A stretch of 34,069 nucleotides of DNA from Meridianimarinicoccus roseus. GTDB lineage: Bacteria; Pseudomonadota; Alphaproteobacteria; Rhodobacterales; Rhodobacteraceae. The notes under the pieces are model-generated. The model had not been told where the DNA came from and made no database searches. It was given only the letters and a program-made list of their open reading frames with translations. The stretch is from the NCBI RefSeq assembly GCF_003172915.1, contig NZ_QGKU01000050.1:1-34069 (forward strand), read 5' to 3'. Shown here piece by piece: positions 9,478 to 18,594 of the stretch. The translations under genes were made by a program, and so were the position numbers. Each line of letters starts with the position of its first letter. Within the stretch, counting starts at the first letter, position 1.

Positions 9478-10128
9478 TCACGCGCCTTCCAGATCGCCGC
9501 CAAGCACGATGAACAGCTGCTGTGCGCGCTGGCGCTGGCCCGGCGAGGCTTCGGCATCCGTCATGATCGGGCGCAGCAGATCCAGCGCCTTGCCGGTTTC
9601 GCCATTGTCCATGTGCAGAAGCGCCAGCTGTTCCGTCGCCATAAGCCGAAACGGCGCGCCGGGCGCTGTCAGCGGCTCCAGCCGGGCGATTTTGGCGTCG
9701 CTGAACATCGGATAGTCGGGCAACATCACCAGCTTTAGCGTGGCAAGCGCGCGGTAGATCTCGGGCAGGCTTTCGTCCGCGCTCAGCGCGTCCAGCATCT
9801 CGCCCGCCTCGCCGACATCATTCGCAGCAAGTTCTGCCGCCGTCAGCATGTCGACCAGGGCCGCGGCGACACCATCGGCCTCGATATCGGCAAGCGCCGC
9901 TGCCCGGCTAACGCCCGCTCCGCTTTCCAGCGCGGCGAAGATCTGATCGCCAAGCGACTGTGCCGCCGCGCGATCACGCGCCTTCTGCCATTCGACGAAG
10001 GCCGCGCCGCCCACGACGGCGACCAGAACAAGCGCCACGATCCAGCCATAGCGCCGTGCCAGCCCAAGCATCCGGTCGCGCCGAACCTCTTCGGTGACTT
10101 CATCAATGAAACTGTCGGTCTGGCTCAC
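9478..10128 (-). CDS. YfgM-like membrane-anchored TPR protein
   Basis: Protein of 216 residues with a short cytoplasmic N-terminus, one membrane helix (WIVALVLVAVVGGAAFVEW, about residues 29-47) and a helical periplasmic region with tetratricopeptide-like pairs (ALATLKLVMLPDY, ATEQLALLHMDNGETGKALD). This is the layout of YfgM, a partner of the SecYEG translocon and periplasmic chaperones in E. coli. The GTG at 10128 (VSQTDSFIDEVTEEVRRDRM) is preferred because GGGAG lies 7 bases upstream and the conserved N-terminus starts there; the frame to 10368 is just open. It is the first gene of the yfgM-like/bamB/der operon. The function is inferred from family and neighbours. Confidence 0.85.
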   Translation of the reverse strand: MSQTDSFIDEVTEEVRRDRMLGLARRYGWIVALVLVAVVGGAAFVEWQKARDRAAAQSLGDQIFAALESGAGVSRAAALADIEADGVAAALVDMLTAAELAANDVGEAGEMLDALSADESLPEIYRALATLKLVMLPDYPMFSDAKIARLEPLTAPGAPFRLMATEQLALLHMDNGETGKALDLLRPIMTDAEASPGQRQRAQQLFIVLGGDLEGA

Positions 10129-10252
10129 GCGATCACTCCCGGCTGCGGTGGCGCGTTCATAGCGCGCCCGGCGTCCGGTTGCCAAGGGTGCCCGGACGAT
10201 TTCGCGCGCCCCGAAGCGCGCCGAGCGACTTGAACCCGGCCCGGAAAAATGA

Positions 10253-10283
10253 TTGAACTGAACCAATCGGTTTAGCGTATACC
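10253..10283 (+). promoter_or_regulatory. Promoter with overlapping palindromic operator for the RND genes
   Basis: A -35-like TTGAAC (10253-10258) and a -10-like CGTATA (10276-10281) are 17 bases apart. The gap is filled by an 18-base imperfect palindrome, CTGAACCAATCGGTTTAG (10258-10275), in which AACC pairs with GGTT. A palindrome lodged between -35 and -10 is typical of TetR/AcrR-type repression of efflux operons. No such repressor gene is in the window, so the regulator is unknown. Confidence 0.55.
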
Positions 10284-10345
10284 GCACATCCATAGAGCGG
10301 CCGCGGCCGCGGCGGACGCCCCCGGCAAGCAAACAGGTTCGAACC

Positions 10346-11482
10346 ATGCGATTTCTTTCCATTATCACGGCGCTTGTTGTGTCGCTCGTGCTCTACGCCG
10401 TGGTGTTCGAACGTGACCGGCTGTTCGACTTCGCCGGCCGCGACGGCAGGCCCGCGGCGACGGATGCGCAGGAAGCCGCCGATACGAGCCTCCCAGCGCG
10501 TGACGACGCGCCCGGAAGCGCGCCCGCGACGGCCCGCCGCGTCGCGGTCGTCGTGATGAACAGCACCGCGACACGGGTGGACAGCGCAATCTCGCTGCGC
10601 GGCCAGACCGAGGCCGTGCGCCATGTGGACGTGCAGGCGGAAACCTCGGGCCGGGTGATTTCGGAACCGCTGCGCAAGGGTGCTTTCGTGTCGGCGGGAG
10701 ATACGCTGTGCCGGATCGATCCGGGGATCCGGCGCGCGCAACTGGCCGAGGCCGAGGCGCGGCTGGCCGAAGCGCAAATCAGCGACACCGCCGCCTCGCG
10801 TCTCGCAGAGGGCGGCTTCGCATCGGAAACGCGGGCGGTGTCGGCCAAGGCCACGCTGCAAAGCGCGCGGGCCGCCGTGGAAGCGGCGCAGACCGAACTG
10901 GGGCGGCTGGTCATCGCGGCGCCCTTCGACGGCGTGCTGGACAGCGACACCGCCGAACTGGGCAGCCTCATGCAGCCGGGCACCCATTGCGCCACGATCC
11001 TGCAACTCGATCCCATGAAGATCGTCGCCTATGTGCCTGAAACCGTTGTGGACGACGTGCAGATCGGTGCTGCGGCGCAGGCGCGGTTGTCCTCGGGGCG
11101 CGACGTGCAGGGACAGGTTACCTTCCTGTCCCGCTCGGCCGATCCGGCCACGCGCACCTTCCAGGTGGAAATCACCACGCCGAATAAAGACCTGGCGCTG
11201 CGGGATGGGCAGTCCGCCGATATCGCCATCGCCGCCGACGGCGTTGCGGCGCACAGGGTTCCGGCCTCGGCGCTGACCCTCGACGACAGCGGCACGATGG
11301 GCCTGCGCACCGTGGACGCCGACGACACCGTGCGCTTCTACCCGGTCAAGCTGCTGCGCGACACACTGGACGGGGTGATCGTGACGGGACTACCGGACAC
11401 CGTTCGCATTATAATCACCGGCCAAGAATACGTGACCGAAGGCGTGCCAGTCGACGTCACCGAAGCGGAGCAAGGATCATGA
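10346..11482 (+). CDS. RND efflux periplasmic adaptor (HlyD/AcrA family)
   Basis: Membrane-fusion protein of a tripartite or RND efflux pump, 378 residues. It has an N-terminal membrane anchor (FLSIITALVVSLVLYAVVF), a low-complexity linker, a lipoyl-like half (VDVQAETSGRVISEPLRKG with its partner LVIAAPFDGVLDSDTAELGS), a helical hairpin between them (RAQLAEAEARLAEAQIS to AVEAAQTEL), and a beta-barrel domain (VVDDVQIGAAAQARL). No lipobox is present, so it is anchored by the helix. It overlaps the permease start by ATGA, so the two are translationally coupled. GGTTCGAACC sits just before the ATG. The substrate cannot be read from the sequence. Confidence 0.9.
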   Translation: MRFLSIITALVVSLVLYAVVFERDRLFDFAGRDGRPAATDAQEAADTSLPARDDAPGSAPATARRVAVVVMNSTATRVDSAISLRGQTEAVRHVDVQAETSGRVISEPLRKGAFVSAGDTLCRIDPGIRRAQLAEAEARLAEAQISDTAASRLAEGGFASETRAVSAKATLQSARAAVEAAQTELGRLVIAAPFDGVLDSDTAELGSLMQPGTHCATILQLDPMKIVAYVPETVVDDVQIGAAAQARLSSGRDVQGQVTFLSRSADPATRTFQVEITTPNKDLALRDGQSADIAIAADGVAAHRVPASALTLDDSGTMGLRTVDADDTVRFYPVKLLRDTLDGVIVTGLPDTVRIIITGQEYVTEGVPVDVTEAEQGS

Positions 11483-14400
11483 CCGGCATGATCGACTGGG
11501 CGGCGGCGCGCGCGCGGATGATCCTCGCGTTCATCGCGCTGTCGCTGCTGGTGGGCGGATACGCCTATACCCAGCTTCCCAAGGAGGGTGAGCCGGACAT
11601 CGAGATCCCGGCGATCTTCGTGTCGGTCCCCTTCCCCGGCATCTCTGCGATCGACGCCGAAAGCCTTCTGGTCAAGCCGATGGAAACGGAACTGGCGGAT
11701 CTCGACGGGCTGAAGACCATGACCGCCACGGCGGCCGAGGGCTATGCCGGGATCGGACTGGAATTCGAATTCGGCTGGGACAAGACCAAGATCCTTGCCG
11801 ATATCCGCGCCGCCATGAACAAGGCGGAGTCGAATTTTCCGGACGGCGCCGAGCAATATTCCATCAACGAGATCAACTTCTCGGAATTTCCCATAATCAT
11901 CGTCAGCCTGACCGGCGAGGTGCCCGAACGCACATTGCTTCGGCTTGCCAAGTCTTTGCAGGACAGGCTCGAGGGGCTCGAGGCCGTGCTGGAGGCGCCA
12001 CTGGCCGGGCATCGCGACGAGATGCTGGAAGTCATCATCGATCCGGTGCGGCTGGAAAGCTACAACCTGACCGCGTCGGACCTGATCAGCGCGGTGGTCA
12101 ACAACAACCAGTTGATCGCCGCGGGCGAGCTTGAGCTGGGCCAGGGCGCTTTCGGGGTCAAGATCCCGGCCTCGTTCGACGACAGCCGTGACGTGTTCAA
12201 CCTGCCGGTCAAGACCAATGGCGACCGTGTGGTGACGCTGTCCGATGTCGCCGACATCCGCCTGACCTTCGAGGACGCGGTTGGCACCGCGCGGTTCAAC
12301 GGGCAGCAGACCGTCGCGCTGCAGGTGGTCAAGCGCAAGGGATACAACCTGATCGACACCGCCGCGCTGGTGCGCACCGAGGTGGAGGCCGAACGCGCGC
12401 TATGGCCGCAGGCCTTGCAGGACGCGGTGAATGTCACCGCCAGCAACGACCAGTCCACAATCGTCGACAGCATGGTCCGGCAACTTGAAGGGTCGGTCCT
12501 GACCGCCATCGCGCTGGTCATGATCGTGGTGCTTGCCTCGCTCGGGGCGCGGCCCGCGCTGCTGGTGGGGTTTGCCATTCCCACCTCGTTCCTGCTGTGC
12601 TTCGCCTTCCTCGCGGTGATGGGAGTGACGATCTCGAACATCGTGATGTTCGGGCTGATCCTTGCCGTCGGGATGCTGGTGGACGGGGCCATCGTGGTGG
12701 TGGAATACGCCGACCGGCGCATTTCGGAAGGGTCCGGCCCGATGCGCGCCTATGTGGAGGCCGCCAAACGGATGTTCTGGCCCATCGTCAGTTCCACCGC
12801 CACGACGCTGTGCGCCTTCCTGCCGATGCTGTTCTGGCCGGGCGTGCCGGGCGAATTCATGGGGATGCTGCCGGTCACACTGATCTTTGTTCTGTCCGCA
12901 TCGCTGGTTGTGGCGCTGATCTACCTGCCGGTGATGGGCGGCGTGTCGGGTCGGCTGGCGCGCAGTTTCGAAGTCTCGGCGCGGCTTCTGGCCGGGCGGC
13001 CCTTCTTGCTGCGCGCTGCGCTGGTGCCGGTGACGCTCTACCTGCTGTTCGTCGCGGCGATGCAGGTGATCAACCCGGCCTACCTGCTGGGCGATGCGGC
13101 ACCGGGCGGCTTTGTCGGGGCGCTGCCGGGGCTTGTGCTGTTTTGCCTTGCCGCCTCGGCCGCATCCATCGCCATGAGCGCAGTGCGGCCCGCCCGCCGC
13201 GAGCGGCGGATCGAGGCCGGGTATCGCCGCACGCCGTTCGGGCTGTTTATCCGCGCGATCGCCGGAAACCCGGTCATGCCGATTGTGACCATCGGCGCCG
13301 TCGTCTTCTTCGTCGTGTCGGTCTTCACCTATTTCGGCAGCAACAACAATGGTGTCGAATTCTTCGTCGAAAGCGAACCGGAACAGGCCATCGTCTATGT
13401 TCGCGCGCGCGGCAACCTGTCGGTGTCCGACAAGGACGCGCTGGTGCGGAAGGTCGAGGATGTCGTTATCGCCACCGAGGGTGTGTCTGCCACCTTCGCC
13501 TTTGCCGGCGCTGGCGGGCTGAATTCCAACACCGGCGGCGGTGAAGGGCCGGTCGACACCATCGGGCAGGTCCAGTTCGAGATGATCCCCTGGGCAGATC
13601 GCCCGCGCGTTCCCGTTGACGGCGGGATCTGGAAACGCCTCTTCCTGCGCGAGGAAGTGGACCCTTACTACGACGGCAACGCGGTGATCGACCGGATGCA
13701 GGCGCGGCTGGACGAGATCCCCGGCATCCGGACCGAGATCACGGACCTCGCGCAGGGTCCGGCGCAGGGCAAGCCGCTACACCTACGGTTGACCGGGCAG
13801 GACCTTGACACGCTGGCGGACGCCGCCGAAACCGTGCGCGCCCGCTTCGAGGCGACCGATGGGTTGTTCGCGATCGAGGATTCGCTGCCGTTGCCCGGCA
13901 TCGACTGGCAGATCGACGTTGATGTCGAAGAAGCCGGCCGCTTCGGTGCGGACGTGACCACTGTCGGCGCGATGGTGCAACTGGTGACCCGCGGCGTGCT
14001 GCTGGACACGATGCGCGTGGACAGTTCGGACGAAGAGATCGACATTCGCGTGCGCCTGCCTGCCGAGGACCGGCTACTGTCCACGCTCGAGACGCTGCGC
14101 GTGCGCACGGCCGAGGGGCTGATCCCGCTGGCGAATTTCATCACGATCACCCCTGTGCGCAAGCTGGCCGAGATCAATAGAATCGACCAGAAACGCTATT
14201 ACGACGTGAAGGCGGACGTGACCGCCGGGTTGACCAACGACGCGGGCGCGCCGATCAACGCGAATGAACGCATCGCGCTGCTGACAGACTGGCTGGAGGC
14301 CGATGCGCCGCTACCTGCGGGCGTGGGCTGGGAATGGACCGGCGACCAGGAGGAGCAGGCCGAGAGCCAAGCCTTCCTCGGCAATGCCTTCCTCGGTGCG

Positions 14401-15084
14401 CTTGGGCTGATGTTCATCATCCTGCTGGCCCAGTTCAACAGCTTCTACAATGCGGTGCTGGTGTTGCTGGCGGTGGTGCTGTCCACCACCGGCGTGCTGA
14501 TCGGAATGATGGTGATGGGACAGCCCTTCTCCATCATCATGACCGGCACCGGGATCGTCGCGCTGGCCGGGATCGTTGTGAACAACAACATCGTGCTAAT
14601 CGACACGTATCAGGAATACAGCCGCTACATGCCGCGGATCGAGGCGATCGTGCGCACCGCCGAAACCCGCATCCGGCCGGTGCTGCTGACGACGCTCACC
14701 ACGATGGCGGGCCTGACGCCGATGATGTTCGGGCTCAGCCTCGATTTCATCGACGGCGGCGCGACGCTGAACAGTCCGACTGCGCTGTGGTGGATCCAGC
14801 TTGCCACGGCGGTCGTGTTCGGGCTTGGCGTGGCGACGATGCTGACGCTGGTTTTCACACCGGCGATGCTGGCGCTGCGGGTCTGGGCCGGCAGTTACGT
14901 GCTGGCGCTGGGCCGGGTGATGGCGCGCTGGACAGGCGGGCGGTCGAGCCGCGCAGCGCAGGATTGGGTGCTTCGACGTCGCGCGCGCAAGCTGGGCGCG
15001 CCGGAAATTTTGTGGGACACAGACCTGCCCGATGCCGGGCTCCCGCCGCACACCTCCGATGCGCCGCTGCGCGCGGCAGAATAG
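11479..15084 (+). CDS. RND-type efflux permease, unusually long
   Basis: Proton-driven inner-membrane transporter of the RND superfamily, 1201 residues against about 1050 for AcrB. TM1 (MILAFIALSLLVGGYAY), TM4 (GLILAVGMLVDGAIVVVEYA) and TM10 (GIVALAGIVVNNNIVLID) are recognisable. The TM4 proton-relay position reads VDG (Asp about 402), not the double Asp of AcrB, and TM10 has Asn where AcrB has Lys940. Between TM6 and TM7 there are two additional hydrophobic stretches (about residues 510-531 and 545-570). TM7 follows at about 600-620. No outer-membrane partner gene is adjacent. Drug, solvent or lipid export are all possible. Confidence 0.92.
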   Translation: MTGMIDWAAARARMILAFIALSLLVGGYAYTQLPKEGEPDIEIPAIFVSVPFPGISAIDAESLLVKPMETELADLDGLKTMTATAAEGYAGIGLEFEFGWDKTKILADIRAAMNKAESNFPDGAEQYSINEINFSEFPIIIVSLTGEVPERTLLRLAKSLQDRLEGLEAVLEAPLAGHRDEMLEVIIDPVRLESYNLTASDLISAVVNNNQLIAAGELELGQGAFGVKIPASFDDSRDVFNLPVKTNGDRVVTLSDVADIRLTFEDAVGTARFNGQQTVALQVVKRKGYNLIDTAALVRTEVEAERALWPQALQDAVNVTASNDQSTIVDSMVRQLEGSVLTAIALVMIVVLASLGARPALLVGFAIPTSFLLCFAFLAVMGVTISNIVMFGLILAVGMLVDGAIVVVEYADRRISEGSGPMRAYVEAAKRMFWPIVSSTATTLCAFLPMLFWPGVPGEFMGMLPVTLIFVLSASLVVALIYLPVMGGVSGRLARSFEVSARLLAGRPFLLRAALVPVTLYLLFVAAMQVINPAYLLGDAAPGGFVGALPGLVLFCLAASAASIAMSAVRPARRERRIEAGYRRTPFGLFIRAIAGNPVMPIVTIGAVVFFVVSVFTYFGSNNNGVEFFVESEPEQAIVYVRARGNLSVSDKDALVRKVEDVVIATEGVSATFAFAGAGGLNSNTGGGEGPVDTIGQVQFEMIPWADRPRVPVDGGIWKRLFLREEVDPYYDGNAVIDRMQARLDEIPGIRTEITDLAQGPAQGKPLHLRLTGQDLDTLADAAETVRARFEATDGLFAIEDSLPLPGIDWQIDVDVEEAGRFGADVTTVGAMVQLVTRGVLLDTMRVDSSDEEIDIRVRLPAEDRLLSTLETLRVRTAEGLIPLANFITITPVRKLAEINRIDQKRYYDVKADVTAGLTNDAGAPINANERIALLTDWLEADAPLPAGVGWEWTGDQEEQAESQAFLGNAFLGALGLMFIILLAQFNSFYNAVLVLLAVVLSTTGVLIGMMVMGQPFSIIMTGTGIVALAGIVVNNNIVLIDTYQEYSRYMPRIEAIVRTAETRIRPVLLTTLTTMAGLTPMMFGLSLDFIDGGATLNSPTALWWIQLATAVVFGLGVATMLTLVFTPAMLALRVWAGSYVLALGRVMARWTGGRSSRAAQDWVLRRRARKLGAPEILWDTDLPDAGLPPHTSDAPLRAAE

Positions 15085-15146
15085 GCCCGCAACGCGCCGC
15101 CCACCTGTCCGACAAAACGCCCGCCCCTAACGGCGCAGGCCAGCCG

Positions 15147-16985
15147 TCAGGCGGCCTCGCGCGCCTGACGGGTCCAAAGGCGAGCATATTGTCCGTCGCG
15201 GGCCAGCAGCGCGTCATGGCTGCCCCGCTCGATGACTCGGCCGTCCTCCATCACGAGGATCGTGTCCGCGTCGACCACGGTGGACAGGCGGTGCGCGATG
15301 GTGATCACCGTGCGTCCCGCGCTCATCGCGCGAAGGCTGTCCTGAATGTCGCGTTCGGTCTGGGTATCTAGCGCGCTTGTCGCCTCGTCCAGCAGTACGA
15401 TGGGCGGGTTCTTCAGCAGCGTCCGGGCAATGCCGACGCGCTGCTTCTCGCCGCCCGACAGTTTCAGACCCCGTTCGCCGACCTGGGTGTCGTATCCATC
15501 TGGCAGCGAGGCGATGAAGTCGTGCAGGCGCGCGGCGCGCGCGGCGTCCTCCACGTCGGCGCGGGTGGCGTCCTCGCGGCCATAGGCGATGTTGTAGTAG
15601 AGCGTGTCGTTGAACAACACCGTGTCCTGCGGCACGATGCCGATCGCGTCGTGAAGGCTGGCCTGCGTGACGTCGCGCAGGTCCTGCCCGTCGATACTCA
15701 CCGATCCAGCCGACACGTCGTAGAACCGGAACAGCAGCCGCCCGATGGTGGATTTGCCCGCGCCCGACGCGCCGACCAGCGCGACGGTATGGCCTGGCGG
15801 CACCTCGAAACTGATGCCTTTCAGGATCGGGCGCACGGGATCGTATCCGAACTCCACACTCTCGAACCGTACATGCCCGTCGCGCACACGCAGTGGCGGC
15901 GCGCCGGGCCGGTCGGACACCTCTGGCGGCTGGTCCAGGAGCGCGAACATTTCGGCCATGTCGATCAGGCTTTGCCGGATCTCGCGATACACCATGCCCA
16001 GCATGTTCAGCGGAATCGTGATCTGGATCATGTAGGCGTTTACCATCACGAAATCGCCCACCGTCAGGCTGCCGTTCTGAACCCCCATCGCCGCCATCAC
16101 CATGACGCCGATCAGGCCGGCCGAAATCAGCAGCGACTGGCCGAAATTCAGAAAGGCAAGAGAATAGGACGTGCGCAGTGCGGCGTCTTCGTAGCCGGCC
16201 ATCGCGCTGTCATAGCGGCGCGCCTCACGGTCCTCGGCCCCGAAATACTTCACGGTCTCGAAGTTCAGCAGACTGTCGATCGCCTTCTGGTTGGCATCGG
16301 TGTCCTGCCGGTTCATCTCGCGCCGGATGCCGACGCGCCACTCGGTGACCTTGAAGGTAAACGCCACGTAAAGAACGACCGTCACCAGCACCACGACGAG
16401 ATACCAGATGTCGAACAGTGTGGCGAGCACGACTCCGACCATCAGCAGCTCCAGCAGCAGCGGCCCGATGCTGAGCAGGATGAAACGCAAAAGGAACGAC
16501 ACCGCCTTCACACCGCGTTCCATGATCCGGCTCAATCCGCCGGTCTTGCGCGTGATGTGATAGCGTAGCGACATGCGGTGGATGTGGGTGAAGGTCTCGA
16601 TCGCGACGGCGCGCAGCGCGCGCTGGCCGACGCGGGCGAAGATCACGTCGCGCAACTGCTGGAACCCGACATTGAGAACCCGCGCCATGCCATAGGCCAC
16701 CGTCAGCCCGACCGCGCCCATCGCCAGCATGAACGCCGCGTCGCCCCCGGCCTCGCCCGCCAGCGCATCGACGGCGGCCTTGTAGAAGAACGGCGTGCCC
16801 ACCGCGACCAGCTTGGCCGCGACAAGTGCCGCCAGCGCGGCCACGACGCGCACGCGCACCCACGGGGCATCTTTCGGCCAGAGGTATGGGCCGACGCGTG
16901 TGATGATGCTCAGCGCGCCCGCTTCCTCGCCATTGGGCGGCCTGAGCCTGTCCTCGGGCGCGGTTGCATCTGTGTTGGGTCTCAT
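15147..16985 (-). CDS. Atm1-type ABC exporter (permease-ATPase fusion)
   Basis: Half-size ABC exporter of 612 residues with a six-helix membrane domain followed by the ATPase. The ATPase has Walker A GASGAGKSTIGRLL (about 403-416), Q-loop IGIVPQDTVLFNDTLYYNIA, signature LSGGEKQRVGIARTL, Walker B PPIVLLDEATSALD and H-loop TIAHRLST. The stretch SLLNFETVKYFGAEDREARR is characteristic of the Atm1/ABCB7/HMT1 group, whose bacterial members export glutathione-conjugated metals or glutathione polysulfides. The exact substrate is inference. The ATG at 16985 lacks a strong ribosome site. It is convergent with the RND permease and 87 bases downstream of the LysM gene on the same strand, so co-transcription is possible. 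Confidence 0.9.
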   Translation of the reverse strand: MRPNTDATAPEDRLRPPNGEEAGALSIITRVGPYLWPKDAPWVRVRVVAALAALVAAKLVAVGTPFFYKAAVDALAGEAGGDAAFMLAMGAVGLTVAYGMARVLNVGFQQLRDVIFARVGQRALRAVAIETFTHIHRMSLRYHITRKTGGLSRIMERGVKAVSFLLRFILLSIGPLLLELLMVGVVLATLFDIWYLVVVLVTVVLYVAFTFKVTEWRVGIRREMNRQDTDANQKAIDSLLNFETVKYFGAEDREARRYDSAMAGYEDAALRTSYSLAFLNFGQSLLISAGLIGVMVMAAMGVQNGSLTVGDFVMVNAYMIQITIPLNMLGMVYREIRQSLIDMAEMFALLDQPPEVSDRPGAPPLRVRDGHVRFESVEFGYDPVRPILKGISFEVPPGHTVALVGASGAGKSTIGRLLFRFYDVSAGSVSIDGQDLRDVTQASLHDAIGIVPQDTVLFNDTLYYNIAYGREDATRADVEDAARAARLHDFIASLPDGYDTQVGERGLKLSGGEKQRVGIARTLLKNPPIVLLDEATSALDTQTERDIQDSLRAMSAGRTVITIAHRLSTVVDADTILVMEDGRVIERGSHDALLARDGQYARLWTRQAREAA

Positions 16986-17072
16986 CGGGGTGCCTGTGTA
17001 CGGGCGCCATTTCTGTGTGGCGCGGTCCGGTCAACTATCATGGATTTGACCTAGCGCCCGACGGGGCACTTG

Positions 17073-18542
17073 TCACGGGCGCGGCGACTCGGGAAGTTCG
17101 AACACCTGACCGGGATAGATCAGGTCCGGATCGCGGATCGCGTCACGGTTTGCGTCGTAGACCTGCACGTAACGGGTCCCGTCACCGTACCGGTCCCGCG
17201 CGATGGCCCAAAGAGTGGCCCCCGGCTGGACAGTGACCATCCGCGCGGGCGCGTCGGTCAGGGCGTTTGCGACCACGCTCGGCGGTTCGCGGCGGAACGG
17301 CACGGCGACGCTTCCCGACACCGCTCCGGCGGCATCGCGCCGGGTAAGGTTGAGCGCATAGTCGCCCGGCGCGACGCCATCGAGGGTGAGCGTAAAGGCG
17401 CCGCCCGCGTCAGGATTGACCTGGGCCTGCACCCGGCCGTCCAGCAGCGCGGTGACCGTGCCGCCCGGCGCCGCGCGCCCGCGGAGCACGACCCCACCGT
17501 TCGGGCCGTAATCGAGACTGTCCAGCCTGACCTGTGCTCCGCCTGACAGCGGCGGCGTGTCGAGTAACCGGACCCCCCCGGTGTCGTTCAGCAGCGCGCG
17601 CCCTGGCGCCGTCGGAGTTGCCGCCAGTCCCTCCGGCGCGGCGCCCCCCGCGGGTGCAGCCAAATCGGTAGCGGCTGGCTCAGCGGGCGGTGCGAGCCGG
17701 TCATTGCCACCGGACTGCCGTTGATCTGCGGATGTGGCGGCGACGCCGGTCCCTGCCGGGGTACTATCGGCCTCCGGTGCAGCGTCCTGCGCTGAACGTC
17801 GCGCTGGCAACGAGGGCGCCGCCCCCGATCCGGCGACCGCGCTGCCGGGCTGGGCAGAATAGCGCAGGTCGTTCGGCACCCGGGCGGGCGGCGCAGCGCG
17901 CGGGGCCAGCAACGCCACCGCCGACGGCGCGCCGTCCGGTCCCACTGGCCCGGGGACGGCAAACCCGCCGACCGGGCCTTCCGGTGCCGGCGGCGCCACC
18001 CCGTCGGGCGCAAGGATCACGGTATCGACGGAGGCCAGAACCTCGCCGTCCCGCTCGCTCGCAAGCAACCACATCACGCGCGCATCCGAACTGCTTTCCA
18101 GCGCGACGAATACCACGAACTGCCCCTGTGCGTCGCTGGTGGTGCGCGCGCGGGTTACGCCGTCGATCACAAGCGACACCTCCGCGCGCGGGCGGGCCTT
18201 GCCGGCGACAAGCGTCGTGCCGTCGGCTTCCCTGCGCACAAGATCGAAGGCAGGCTCCCCAAGATTGGCGGCCGCCGCGCTTTCGGAATCGCCCGGCTGC
18301 GGACCTGTCGCGCCGGTGCCTGCGCCGTCCTGTGCCGTGTCCGGTCTATCGGTGGTGCCTCGCGGCAGGCTTGCCTGCATGGCGGCACTGGGCGCAGTTG
18401 GGTCCGCAGCCGGATCGAGCCGTAGGCCCGGAAGCACCCACGCACCAACACCGACGGAAGCGGCCACGCCAACCGCGATCAACCACCAGGGGCGCGCGGC
18501 AAAACCGGAAGGCGATGGCGGGTCGGCGGACACGGGGTGCAC
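17073..18542 (-). CDS. LysM-domain envelope protein
   Basis: Protein of about 489 residues with an N-terminal membrane helix (WWLIAVGVAASVGVGAWVLPG), a long Ala/Pro/Gly-rich low-complexity middle with two Ig-like blocks (LVIDGVTRARTTSDAQGQF and ALLDGRVQAQVNPDAGGAF), and a C-terminal LysM domain (VQPGATLWAIARDRYGDG to DPDLIYPGQVFELP) that binds peptidoglycan. It is therefore anchored in the inner membrane and reaches the cell wall. The start is uncertain: GTG 18542 has AGGA only 4 bases upstream, while GTG 18533 is better spaced from AAAGG and also plausible. No enzymatic domain is visible; the cellular role is unknown. Confidence 0.85.
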   Translation of the reverse strand: MHPVSADPPSPSGFAARPWWLIAVGVAASVGVGAWVLPGLRLDPAADPTAPSAAMQASLPRGTTDRPDTAQDGAGTGATGPQPGDSESAAAANLGEPAFDLVRREADGTTLVAGKARPRAEVSLVIDGVTRARTTSDAQGQFVVFVALESSSDARVMWLLASERDGEVLASVDTVILAPDGVAPPAPEGPVGGFAVPGPVGPDGAPSAVALLAPRAAPPARVPNDLRYSAQPGSAVAGSGAAPSLPARRSAQDAAPEADSTPAGTGVAATSADQRQSGGNDRLAPPAEPAATDLAAPAGGAAPEGLAATPTAPGRALLNDTGGVRLLDTPPLSGGAQVRLDSLDYGPNGGVVLRGRAAPGGTVTALLDGRVQAQVNPDAGGAFTLTLDGVAPGDYALNLTRRDAAGAVSGSVAVPFRREPPSVVANALTDAPARMVTVQPGATLWAIARDRYGDGTRYVQVYDANRDAIRDPDLIYPGQVFELPESPRP

Positions 18543-18594
18543 CCTTTCCTGCTGCGAAGGAATTTCGCCTTTATAGCAAGGGGGTTACGTATGG

